NCBI GenBank assembly: GCA_019614645.1
Contig: JABWDB010000012.1
Coordinates: 2,418,001 to 2,482,000, forward strand
DNA length: 64,000 bases
Reading direction: 5' to 3'
Origin: Stratiolaelaps scimitus
Lineage: Eukaryota; Arthropoda; Arachnida; Mesostigmata; Laelapidae
Below are positions 33,305 through 45,439 of this stretch, in pieces. Position 1 is the first letter of the stretch. Each line of letters begins with the position of its first letter. Made by a program: the position numbers and the translations under genes. A model generated the notes under the pieces. The model did not search any database. It saw only the letters and a list, made by a program, of their open reading frames with translations, and was not told the DNA's origin.

Positions 33305-34419
33305 GCCAGAACAATCTGAGCCCTGTTATCGCCGGTAAATCATATTGGAGGAGCGAGAGAACTGACGGTGATTAATTATGCGGTAAGCATTGCTATACTA
33401 CAAGCATATAGCCACACGGGTCTGTGGTGAGATGAAGCTGTGCGGAAGCGTTTAAATAGACCGCTCTGATATCATTTGCGACAGACCCTTCTAAAGGAGA
33501 CACTCCCTTCTACTGAAATGTGAATTATCTATTATGTTAGACACCGGCTAACTGCAGCTTCCTTTGTTCGCCATGAGAGAAAAATTTCTCTGAATAGAAC
33601 AAAGAACTCTCTCTCCATTTTCATGGGGCTGTTTTTCGGTGTTGATTTTCGTGGTTGCTGTTGTTCTTGTCGCCATCTTGTATGTCGCCTTCGTGGCTGG
33701 CTGAAAGTAGGGCATCTCTGCGAGGACATCGGCGGACCTCAACTCGCTAGTCTCCATCTCGATAAGGAGGTCACACGAATCATCTCAGCTCGACGCACGG
33801 GAACTACCGCCTTATCGTGATTCTCCCGCCCTCCTCAGCGTTCGGATGGACACGAAGCCGGCAGAAAGATAAAAGTGAACATAGATAACAGCGCGCGGCA
33901 TTCTTCGTCCCTCCAACTCCGATACAGCTACCGTCCATGCTGGGTCATTAATTGTCATTAATTAACAAGAATCTGTGCCACCAGCCTGACAATGCGACTA
34001 ACATATGGGCGACCTACCACGGTCACAGTACCCACTAAGCGAAGCGTATCTTCCTTGGTTCTTGTCAACAGAAACCTACGTCGTTAGTAGTGGCTACAGA
34101 AACTTCCGCGAGAGCGTCTTGCCTAATTTATGGAAATAGTACAGATTGGGGAATTAAATAGCAAAATAAAAGGCAAAATGAAAATTTGTGCTCGTTCATG
34201 AGAACGGTACGTCACCGCATTTCTCTTCATTATATAATCTTTTTTTTTGGATGATAGACCTTTTAGTACAGATGTTCTAGTGCGATGAGACCCTCTCGAG
34301 GTTATTCACACAGGCGAATTGTTATATCAAGCTTTCCTTGGTATGAAACAGAGCAACAAATCTGAAATCTATATTTTTCCAGTGGCTTATAAACTGTTAT
34401 GTACTATAGTAAACCTTGC

Positions 34420-34444
34420 TATATATATATATATATATATATAT
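34420..34444. repeat. (TA)n microsatellite
   Basis: About 12 TA units. Confidence 0.95.
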
Positions 34445-37400
34445 GTACGTAGAGAATTTTGACATGAAAATATGTCTATTTGGTATCCCATACGTTGAAA
34501 TCGGCGGAGGTCTACTCGTTCACATCTGGTTTAGAAAAATGGGCAAATCAGAAGATAGAAATATTCGTTTGATTTTCACTTTCTGCTTTATAATGAATTT
34601 ACAATGAATTCTCCTGCAATGCAAGCTAATTTCTACTTCTCTCATTTCTGAAAATCGAGAATTCAGCATTCGCTGCACTAAAATCCGCAATTCAACAGAA
34701 GAGTGCAGACACAATGATAACCAGAGAAAATTTCTAGTAGATAGCCTTCTACACCCAAAGTATATAGGCCATGCAACAGCGGTGGTCAGATTAACGATGT
34801 CTGGATCCCATCGTATGAAGAAAGCAGGCGCCCCAATGCCATAGGTTTGCTGAGCAAAGACCTACATCTGCAACGAGTGAACCTTTCGCAGATAGGACTG
34901 GCTGCTGGAAAAAAAAGGTAACTGCGCATTCGCCTGGTATCTTCGCGCGGCGATCGTGTGCTCGTCTCGCAATAACTACACTTAAAGTATAGACCAGCAA
35001 CCGATGCCCGTTAGTGATACGAGCGGCCTGCACTTAAGACATCGCGCAACCGCATCACTTAGTTGGCTTGGCTTGACTGTTTTAGTTCGTTTCAGTGGCG
35101 CCATTTGACGTGCTGGGTAGTCAAATAGGGCTAACATCTTCAACCACTATTACACAGGGTAAATCACATGTGCGCAAACGCTTGGGAAGAAATGTTCTAC
35201 TATACTACAAGAGGGTTAAGTACATGCGGCATCCTCATGAGAATAGATCTGATTAGGCGTGTTCAAAGGGTTATAATATCGATGCAATTATTCTCATTTT
35301 CGAACTAACGGCTGTGTTGGTATCACATGAACAACTATATCAATTGGTATTATGATAATACATATAAGATTATATATAAGAATAAATACGATATCACTAA
35401 TACGCCTATTCCCTTAAGTGAACCACATAAGAAATTTCTATTATATATTTGAGCACGTTGAAAATTCATTGTATGATTAATCTCAAATTCGTTGTCGTGT
35501 ACTTCTCATTTTCAAGATCGGTGTAGTTCTACATGATAAGTATACTATGATAGTGATGTCGAGTCATCAGGTATCACGATTGAAGGCCCTTATGCCAAGC
35601 GGCCTCCTCAGGACCTTTCTCGAATACTGTCTCAGGTATTGTTAACTAAAAGTGCATCGAAACGTACCATTTCAGGTAAATCGCAGAAACGTGAAGTAAC
35701 GCCACTTTATAAGTAAGGATATTAGTTTCTCTTGAACGAGCTAATATCCGCTGCCTGGTCCTTGTCTCCTGTTCGCCTTTGTCGAACCTTTTTAGCCCAA
35801 TCTGCGAATCTCGTTTATTGAATCATGGTGTTAGAGTCAATACCCCCCTCGGTCAAAGGACGGCATGTACAAGGAACCTGCCTTGCCCGTACCCGTTATA
35901 GGGCCTCAAGATACGATGGCTGCATACTTTCGGTTGAACTCAACGGGTTGGTCAATCACCAAATATAAATTTATAGAGTGAAAGTATGGCATCCTTCCGA
36001 GTATTTCCGCATAAAAACTGTAAACAATTATTACGTATGAATGATAATTTAGTCCACCGTTTATTATATTACGTTGCCTCGTTTGAGGTGGCGGCTTTGA
36101 CCGCGCGCTGGGAAATTTCTTTGTGTGCAAAACGTGCAAACAACATAAATTAGATATACGAAGATGTAATGGTTAATTAGTTCCTGGTAATATGACAGCA
36201 AGTGAGCGGCACGCAGCATTTTTGCCAACCAACCAAACTGAATAGCTCAATCGAAGTGAGTTTATAAATATTGGCCTACACGAACGCTTTTTAATTTATG
36301 TCGCTTGCAAAAAGTATGCATTCTGCTTGATGATCTGTCCCCAAGATCACGAGAGGTGATCTGACCTAAGCCGACGAGAGGTGCACGGCCCATAATTTCT
36401 TGGTCCGTAATTTAGCACATTCCCTGGGGAGTTGTATAGCACTCATTTCGTTAGCGGGGCCTATGCAGCTTTGCTTTTAGAGAGTTGCAGCTGATGGTCC
36501 CAGTCAGGGTGAGGTCCCTGGTGAAGGGAATACCTTCGTGACCTCCGTCGACCAAGGGTCTAACTCTGTGAGACCAACGTAATAGTGTGTCGTATACTGA
36601 CCAGCAAGGCAAGCACTTACTTCTCTGGAAAAAAGGGTAATCTGAAAGTCGTTTCCTGCCAAGTATCTAGCAGATAGCGTACATATAAACTTGAATGCCC
36701 ACCTAATTTGTGATGGACAAGATTGTCAAAGAAGCAGGTTAGAATTCCAAAAAAGCTATAGGTCTAGTAGACTGTTCCGAGATTTGGAAATTCCCAGTGG
36801 TGCCATTTTGGGAAAGCGATAGAAATCCTATAGAATAGCCATGTGTGCATGACGTTCACAGGCACTTTGAGACTCCGGATGGCCTCTGATCGACAGTAGT
36901 GCATCTAGTTTAACAGCACTAGATTTGCTTTGATGAGCTCCGGGATCGTTACTGCGAGCAACCTTCTGAGGCGGTTCGGGCGTATTTTGAAATAGCCTAT
37001 TAAGTTGTTCTTTTTGTTAGCCTCTATACAACTGGGGTAATCACACTTGTCATCACCGTCACTGAGGCAGACGGATTTCCAATTTATTAATCTTATACTA
37101 AGACTAATACTGAATTCGTTCCCAAGAGGTGATTCATTGATTTTACCCGACAAAACTTACACAAAGACGTTCGTGTTTGCCGATACATCGTCATACATGG
37201 GTGCGCTCCGCCGTTTAGTGAACATACGCTCGCCGCGTATGTCATTATAGGGCGGAGCGGTTATTGAGGCCGCTCATATTGATCCCGGTGTTTGTACACT
37301 TAAGCTCCTATCCGTGTATTGACGCATTTTAGTTTTTTTTCTCATCGGTATGATCGACAACCATCCCCATTCGGCAATGATGAGCTTCTCCCTCTGGGCA

Positions 37401-37495
37401 TAATTCGCCGATGGCGTCGACTTCTTTTGTTTCATTGATTAACTGGTGAACCAAAGCAGGTTAACGTGTTAATTTGGGGAAACCTCTTCACTTGG

Positions 37496-37512
37496 TATTA
37501 TTATTATTATTG
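37496..37512. repeat. (TTA)n microsatellite
   Basis: Five TTA units; a similar run lies at 42135-42150. Confidence 0.85.
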
Positions 37513-39354
37513 CCTAGCACATGATCACAGTTAACCACTGAACACTCTATCTGGAATTGTCTACTGTACATTAGGTAATGGCAACTCAGTTACCACGCTC
37601 GGTTGGAAGCGCAATTATTAATTTGTACTGCTGTGTTCGGGATGCCTATACCGCCCACATACAAACAGGAAATCAATGATGGAAACAACAACTGGTGCGA
37701 AATATGCTACTCTCTAGATCAATGTGAGAGAACACAGAAAGGATCATTTCGGTAACTATTATGTGAGAATATATATGGCTGTACCTCGAATGTGATCTTG
37801 CTATTATATATGGCAGGAGGCCTGCGTCAATAATAACTTGAAGCATTTGTATCTAACCAAAGGGCAGCGCCATCTGTAAGCCACAGCATGACATGGAGAT
37901 GAGAGGCCAATGTTTTATGCACCCGAATTTCCAGTTCGTTCAAATAAACGAGTGGTCTGATCGATCTCGTTTAGTACCGCGATTTTACCTAGAGGATGGC
38001 TATATAGCATCCCGATACAACAACTATTACAGAGGGCTCCTGTCCTCCCGACGATCAAACCGTCATCTATTTTGGCTATTACAATGTAAAGTCCTTTTAT
38101 TCATTGTAAGGTAGACGGTTTTGGATAAGAGACTAATCCACTTATCGAAAAGGTTAAACATAGCCGTATTTCCAACAATACCTCATAGCAACATAGGACG
38201 AGAGGAAACATATAATTATATAATAAGCGGCGAGTAATTGTAAAGTGATCCATAATATTATAATTTTGATAGTGATGCTATACTATTATATTTACTTCGT
38301 CGAAGTGAGTCTGTGACTCGAGTTCGACATGACAAAGTTACAAGGGGTTACAAGTCAGGTTCAGCCTCTAGCTTCTTCCGCGTCCGCTCTATTTTGTACA
38401 CACTCTCGATCGTTGACGCCGAACAAAATTACATTCCACAGTATTTTTATGTCCTGAGCGGAACTAGATTGCGAGAGCTTACAGAAGCGTTCCCTGGCCA
38501 CCGCCCACAAGAAGCCTATCTGTCTTACGGAATGGCTCTGGTGTGAGAGGCGCAGAGCTTGCTTGCAACACAAGCTAAAATGACAACACAAAAAACCACT
38601 CCCAATATAACCCTTTTCTATTTTATGTAGAGCGTAGCAGGACCCCGGCTGAGGACATTGAGTGCGCCCGCCGCCTTTCTCGCTAAGAAAGCCCGTGGTC
38701 TTCAACATGGAGGCAGGCTGGTGGGCTAGCCACGAAAGATAAATCTCGTTTACTTGGTCCGTCGAGAGATCAGCGCCATAAATCCCCTTCGCGCCGGAAA
38801 GTCAAATAGATAAGAGGAAAAAAGGCTGCACTTAAGCTCTGACCAACGAAAACGGCCCACGGACGCACAGCATCAAGGGGGTAACAGCAGCCATCGTAGA
38901 CGCTCAGCTACAACCGCTTGCTTCTGGCTGAGGAGGCCGCCAGCTGAGCGCGGTGCACCTGGTTGGCCTCGTTGAACACTTGGAGCACTATGTCTACGAA
39001 GATAGGTACAATAAGGATACCGTCAGTTAAGCCAGATCTTTGGCCTGAAAGCCTGTAAGGACATGTGTAAGACAAATGTGCGAATAGCGAATGTCTTCGC
39101 TTAAATGTGATTGTCTCACTGGCAATTTGTGCTGAGTGAAACGACGCCAGAAATGGAAATATAGCCATATGGGTAGGTCATAGGAAACCCGTAGCCGGGC
39201 GTCTCGTCTCATAATTAGATAATTTGACGCACTCGCATGGATCATGTTACGGAGCGCAAACGCTACACAGAGCAGGCAGCAATTCAAACAATATGGACCT
39301 TGCACAGTTGCAATGAGCCTTATTATAAAGCAACAAAAACCTCGAGTACTTCTT

Positions 39355-39387
39355 CCTTAAGATCCATCATAGGTTGCGATCTTAAGG
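39355..39387. repeat. Hairpin, 10-bp perfect arms
   Basis: CCTTAAGATC at 39355-39364 pairs with GATCTTAAGG at 39378-39387 around a 13-base loop. Confidence 0.8.
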
Positions 39388-40444
39388 ATTGTCTTTGCTC
39401 TTATTAAAACGAACACGAAACAATGAAAACGTCTGCATTGGTGTCGCGGCCATTTTTTTCCCTTTATGTCTAATTATAAAAAGTGAAATTTGATTGAAGG
39501 TCACTCATACAGTCTCTTATATCTCTCATACAGTCGGCGTATTACACCAAGGGAACGCTTTTGCTTGTAACAGCTTTTGAGCTATACATATGCAAGTATT
39601 TTGTTCAATGTCTATTGATGCATGGGTGGTGGCGCATTCGCCATAAATCCGATTCAGATCGTTTCCAACAAGTATTATATATTGTCACAGTCGAGAATGC
39701 GCCAACCAAATTAATGTTAGGCAACAATACTCCTGAACAATGGTGGCTTCTGTCAACACGCTGGTCAATAAATTATGTACGTCATTTCAGATGCTGGTGT
39801 TTTCAATCGAGTATGACTGTGCATTATATACACCCCGTACACCACGAGTTGGATGTGAGCCAACCTACTTCCGTCATCTCGTAACGCTGGTAAGATACAA
39901 CATCGCAATATCTGCCGCTGTCGTCGGCCGAGTAAGGCCGAAGAAGGCGCCTTCCGCGAGAAGGAGGCATGGCTATGTTCGTATAGTTGTAGACGTCCCG
40001 TCTGAATAACACAATACTATAATATAACTAGTGCTGCGACGGCAGCACTTGATAGCGCTGTCTGAACAAACAATCCATACCTCAGGCTGGGCTTAAATAC
40101 ATGTTGAATATATAATATAAGAAAACTGATCCACACAATTTGAGGGCGACCGATGGGCGATTGCCATTGAACAATTACAGGTATTATATTTACCATTTTC
40201 ACAGGGAATCGATTTTGTTTCAATGGTGTGAAGGACTGACTCTTTAGCAAACACGCATTATGTTCTGACATCATTATGCCATTCATGCAAGCATTAGGTG
40301 ATCAGCGTTAGGGACAGACAAGGTCGTACTAGTTATCTATATTTTGACGAGACAACCGGCACTTCCCAATGGCGCTGAGCAGTCAACCCAGTAGACACTC
40401 AGCATCTGGTGCATCTGTAGAACAGATGAAAGTACGGCACATTT

Positions 40445-40590
40445 TATTCGTTCATGTCAGGAATCATTATCTGTGCATCTTCGCCCCTAAAACTTCCCAC
40501 GTTCACACGTTCGTATAAACTGTCCACCTTCCCACCGAACTCAACGTCTCCCCGCATCCGAACGCAAGAGGGGCGCTTCATCGGCTCAAA
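40445..40590 (-). CDS. Exon-like segment with AATAAA at its stop
   Basis: On the - strand an ATG at about 40584 opens 46 codons, mostly purine-first (RMRGDVEFGGKVDSLYERV), ending in TAA at 40445-40447. The stop overlaps AATAAA (40443-40448 on the other strand). The + strand of the same bases lies inside a 189-codon frame (40454-41023) that is Pro/Ser/Leu-rich and looks like a by-product of the pyrimidine-rich strand. No domain is recognised and no clear acceptor was found upstream. Confidence 0.22.
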
Positions 40591-41514
40591 TAAAAATCAA
40601 CGCACTCTGTGGCATAATCTATTGCCACTAGCAAGGACACTTTCTTATTTCAATCTTGCGCTCGTCTTGTCGTCCACTGCGTCTCCTTGCGCCATCAACA
40701 ATCTTCAGCGGAGTCGACGAAAATATCTCTTCTCTCAAAGGCCCCACATTCGTCGGCGGGGTTGTTGTCCTTTTTCGTCCTCAACTCGACTCGCCTTGCC
40801 CCATTTCGTAAAGCCGCTGGCGCCATCAGTCGACGTCCACGCACTTCTGCAACTTTTCGCTAAGCCTATTGTGTTGTGTCAGCTGTTTTTTTCGCTCGCT
40901 GGCTGGCTGGCTCACTCACTCACTCACCCCGGCCGTCCTCCTGGAGCGTGTCTTTTTTTCTCCAGAACCCCACCATTGCCTGGTCACCACCATAGTGCAA
41001 TGTGTGTGTGTCTGTGTGTGTAGCGGCCAATGTGACACGAGAGTTGTTGTCGTCCAACACCTCCCGTTCTCTAGCTTGTTTTTTACCACTGGCAACAGCA
41101 CTGCCAGCCAGTAGAGAGCGTCGTTGGCTGTCCTACTGTATCTTTCTCCACGTTTCTCCTTCGGACAGGAAGATTCGGCGAAGCGTTCGGTCGCGCCACT
41201 GCCGCTGCCCCTGCCCCTCCGCCCTGATGAATTCCGACAATTGCCATTCTTGCGTCTCTTCGTTGTTTCACGTATTCCGCCTGTGTCAACCCTAGCTTGA
41301 CGTCACGACCCATTGATTCAGCGTTTTTAGGAGTTCCCTGAACCACGGACCAACCGACCAGCAAGGCCGGCCGATGCTGCTGCTCCGGTGCTCGTGACTT
41401 CCCAGATCCACTCCTACCATTTGCTCCACCTCGATTCTGCCGTCTCTCTCTCTCTCAAGCTTCGCTTGACTTTCGCTACTATCTAGACCTTTTCTCTCTG
41501 GGTTTTCGGTGAGA
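40450..41514 (+). promoter_or_regulatory. GC-richer, pyrimidine-rich block, possible promoter or first exon
   Basis: About 1 kb in which the + strand is persistently rich in C and T, with (GT)n at about 41000-41022, (CT)n at 41442-41453 and many short CCAC/CTCC runs. A donor-like TTTTCG|GTGAGA lies at 41511, and a small exon with strong splice sites follows at 41915. On the - strand GCCGGG|GTGAGT (about 40935) is also a good donor. This fits a non-coding first exon or a two-way promoter. The + frames here (189, 97 and 159 codons) are of low complexity and are not called. Confidence 0.3.
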
Positions 41515-41862
41515 GCGGGTCCGCCACTTTTGCAAAAGGATCATTCGGAGGGAGCGAGGTGGTCGCTTGATCGGTCACTCTGTCTGCCTCTTTGCCTCGT
41601 CGACTGCTTGGCTGATCGGCCAGCCAGCCAGCCGGTCGCTCTTGAAATAGTGGCGCTGCAGAAACAACGACGATATTTTCAGCTTCGCAGACATAAGCCA
41701 GGCCGACCTCCTGCTACTACTGCGAATATCGGCGGCGGAAGAATGGGCGGGATGTGGGGAGCGCTTGGGCTGGTGGAGATGGAGATTGGTGGTTTCGTTG
41801 CGCTGGGGGTCGACAAGCTGCATCGGCGAGGCGCAACACAACTCGGCCCTTTAAATCGGTTA

Positions 41863-41896
41863 TTCTCTCTCTCTCTCTCTCTATCTCTTTCTCTGT
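41863..41896. repeat. (CT)n microsatellite, part of an acceptor tract
   Basis: Long CT run ending 18 bases before an acceptor CACCACAG. Confidence 0.9.
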
Positions 41897-41914
41897 CCGG
41901 ATATTTCACCACAG

Positions 41915-41961
41915 CGACACGGTGCTCGAATACAATACATGGGACACCGTATGGGAGCCAT
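41915..41961 (+). CDS. Likely 47-base internal exon
   Basis: A very long pyrimidine tract and CACCACAG end at 41914; the exon is followed by a perfect donor GTAAGT. One frame reads DTVLEYNTWDTVWEP and is open on both sides; the others are also open, so the segment could be coding or 5' untranslated. A donor at 41511 in the upstream pyrimidine-rich block would make a 403-base first intron. No following exon was identified. Confidence 0.35.
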
Positions 41962-44900
41962 GTAAGTTTGGAGGTTTTTTTAAACTGATTTATTATGTAT
42001 AGCGAATTGAAGAGTTTTATAGCTGTACAGTGCATCATATTCTAGGGAGAAACGAAACTAAGGGAGTTATTGTTATAGCATTTTTGGGACGCAGTGTAAG
42101 GAAAATCTGCACGTATATATATATATATGAACAGTTATTATTATTATTATTGTGCTAGCAATTTACTGGACGCCGTACAGGCCGGTGCGCCACGCAGCAC
42201 AAAATATGAACGGTCCTGTTTTTCGATTTATTTTCACTTAATGGTCCTACCTGCATTTATTGGCAAAACGCCGAGATTTGTGAAACTTAGCTAAAATCCC
42301 TATACAACTAATATCCCTTTATACAACAGAGTACACGTAACCAGTGCGAATGAAATTATTTAAAACCTGTGGCAGTTAACTGATTTCAATATGAGGTTTT
42401 TGTGACAGCTTGTAGCAGGACAGCCGTACTGCCCATTGCGAGCGTCCAGAAATCCGGCGCAGTATGAATATCGAAGCAAAACCTTTCAATCCTTATGCTT
42501 GGCTCCTGATCAGACAAACGGATGTCAAACTTTGGGCACTTCCTACACTCACAGTTGACTACACTGGAGCTTCGCTTTTCTGGGAGGAGTTTGTACCTCA
42601 TCAGTGTATGCCATTCATGAGAAGAGTGACGTAGCTCAAAAAGTTTATCCAGTCATCCGATGAGTGAATAGCGAGCTTGACCCTATGCATGATATCACTT
42701 CCTGCACCTCAGAAGTTGTTTCTGCTTTTTTTTTATGCAACGTTGAATAGGCTTATTGTGAGCCGTATTAAATTCACTGCACGTACATGGAGCCGGAACA
42801 CAGGATCCCCTCGATAGCACTAGGGTCTTAGGCATGAACACAACCGTGAACGCACTTCGAGTTTAGCTAACAATATTAATTATTATTACTATTATTAGTA
42901 GTAGTAGTAACAGTGATCATTTTTATAGCTTTAGAAGCCAGGGCAGTTCCGTTTCATACAACCTCTGATGCAACGAAGCTTAATATTAGACACATGAATT
43001 ATCCATGATTTATACTAGCTTGAAATATGCATTAAATTGAGCCGCGCCTAACAAGACGCTGAAGATTGCAGTAATCAATAAACTAAACCATTAAAACAAA
43101 ATATATGAAGGAAATTTATAAAACAAATTCTTGCGCTTTATTTTAAATATAGTTGAGCTCGTATTTTGATTTACTATTAAAGACGGAAAGATAAATCTAC
43201 TTTTATTAAGTATTTGGATCAGCGAGTTGTGTGTACGTTAACTGGCATTGGTGACTATGTCGAATGAGATTTACAGATCAGATACCTGGTTAGTGGAGAA
43301 TTATCTATGGTAAAGCTGGAACACGCGAAATTGACAAGTGATTTTCATCCAGAGATGCAGGTGACGTTGTATTTCTGAACCAACCTATTTAAAACGAGCC
43401 ATGACGCAGTTAGCACACTTGTAATTTCGAATCCAGAGTGTCCAGTTCTGCATATCTATTGCAATTACGACAAAAAACAAATCAGCCCAATAAAAATGTA
43501 GCATCGAATGCTCGCGTTTCATTTCATCCATGCTTCTTCCTATGCATGGGCTCGAAGATGGCCCTGGTCTCTTGCAGGGGCGGGCAGCAATGTTCGTGTT
43601 TAGCCAGACACGAACTAAGGGCTGGGACGGAGAAAGAACGATGATACACCCCTATCTAATATGTCGATCTGAGATACCGCTCTGCTTCCAGAAATAGAAA
43701 CATACAGTGGAAGCCATCCGACTCAAACGAATACATCAAGCGGATCTTTCCTCAGATGTGTTGTACCAGCAACCGGAGGACCGTATCAGCGGTCAGTCAT
43801 TGCTCACAGCAGACCAACGGAAGCTGAGACGATAGCAGATCTAGAAGCTCAACAAGAGAAAAGCACGTTTGAGCTGTCTTACCCGAATGCAGATACGATG
43901 CATCTTTAAGTTTAAACTATAGCGGGCTCGATTATATTACAATCAGCGTAACAGCGACCGGTGGATTGGATGGATAGGCGCTTGAGTGTGTCTGGTGAAG
44001 GAGAGCTCGGGCTGATTTGATGCTATTTCGTTTCTTCGGAGCGAAGCGCTCAGAGCCCCCTGTACTCGTACTCCTTTTACGGACTGAGCCGGTCTATCAA
44101 TCGGGGCTGTCGATATTGACTTGAATATCCCGCGTGTATAGAAATGTTTTGTTATTTCGCTCTCCAGGCGTCGTTTCCGCTTGGCGTTAGATTTATTTTC
44201 TCAACTGCAGAGCAGCTTCGAATTGTTCCTCGGTGTGGGGTCGGCGGATGTTACTGGTACTCCGATGAGGTCCAATCAATCACACGCTGGTTGATTTTAC
44301 AGTTGGAAATACAAAGGGGGATTGTTACGAAATCCGATTTGATTCCTTTGTGCTTGATAGCTTAGGGGATTGAAGGACGATGCTCTTGGCGGGAGTATCA
44401 TCGTTCTGTTTCCCGCTAGACAGAGGAATCATATTTTGTTTCGGCGCACAAAAGATCCTGAGACAAAGCTCAACCTGGAGAGAACGTAGAAATTACGTAA
44501 ATTGGCACAATTTGATGAGGTGGAGCCGACCGCTTCCTCAAAAGTTGCCAGACGCGCTCTTTTATGTGTATCTTCGTTCAGGCAAACCTGAGTTAGGTTT
44601 GGGGAAAGTTCGAATTGGTGAGAAAAGCCTGCTGTGTGCATAGTGCATTACGCATTGGATTCGTGTTTCTTATGAACCGCTCGATTATGTCCTAATCATT
44701 GGGTAGCGATTCAGTAACCGTTCCGCCGCAATGAAATAGGGCTGATAGTGGTGGTTTGGTTGCAGCAATTTTGCCTTGCAGTCTGTATCTGTTGACTGCA
44801 GTTCGAATTCGGTGAGTGAGCGGTAATTAAACGAATCTCAATTTTCCCTTCTGCGACGGCAGATGGGAAATAGAACAAAGGTAATAGCCTGAATGCAGGC

Positions 44901-45320
44901 CTTGATGGTAAATCCCTAACGATGCCGGTTATGGCTGATTACCAGTATGTCTGTACAGTGACTCGATAGATAGAGCTACACATGAATAGTGCATGATACA
45001 ATTTCGAACTCCGCAACATTTGGATGAAACAACTCCGTCTATTCGTCCAACAAAATCATTGTTTTTACCATTGGGTTATTCCCTCTGGTTGGAGGCGGAA
45101 CTCTGGGAAATCGTACACCTGAAAGCTTGTTAAGCCTTCATGAAGGCGTAAGAAGAGGAAATCCGTAGAGCAGATGCGCCGTCAGAGCTATACGTCAATG
45201 GGATTCACACACAGAATTCTATGTGGCAAATCACTCCTCTTGATTTTAACAAAATGTATTTCGGGATATTTTCAGGATAGCTATTAGGTGAGAGTTTACT
45301 TTGATCGCCAGTAATCTAAG
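41962..45320. other. No supported gene
   Basis: Frames up to 87 codons, none recognised. Short (TA)n at 42116-42128, (TTA)n at 42135-42150 and a mixed ATT/AGT run at about 42870-42910. A possible donor GAATTCG|GTGAGT follows 44808. If an exon of the 41915 gene lies here it was not found. Confidence 0.4.
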
Positions 45321-45437
45321 TAAATTTTCTGGGCTGACGCTCAGCCAAGATCTAATTTCCACGGCACTGCTCTCGGTATTGCTTCATAAAATGAACCTCT
45401 TTTAAGTGCAAATGTGCAACCCCGGGGATCGAGCACC
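45321..45437 (-). repeat. SINE-like repeat, second family, copy 2
   Basis: Shares blocks with the copy at 55065, including ATTGCTTCATAA, AACCTCTTT and GCAAATGTG. It ends in GGGGATCGAGC, which on the - strand is a B-box-like GCTCGATCCCC. The TTTTC block near 45325 matches the 3' end of the other copies loosely. Confidence 0.6.
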
Positions 45438-45439
45438 TA

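Larger units (their letters stand above)
33310..40440. other. Long stretch with no supported gene
   Basis: Frames rarely exceed 80 codons; exceptions are 38361-38708 (-, 115) and 39561-39884 (+, 107), both unrecognised and overlapped by other frames. Contains (TA)n at 34420-34444, (TTA)n at 37496-37512, the hairpin at 39355-39387 and a direct repeat CTCATACAGTC at about 39504 and 39525. AT-rich around 35.2-35.5 kb and 38.2 kb. Confidence 0.45.

Noticed and set aside
40454..41023. 189-codon + open frame
   Set aside because: Second-longest frame in the window, but Pro/Ser/Leu-rich because the strand is pyrimidine-rich. It ends in a (GT)n repeat and has no domain.
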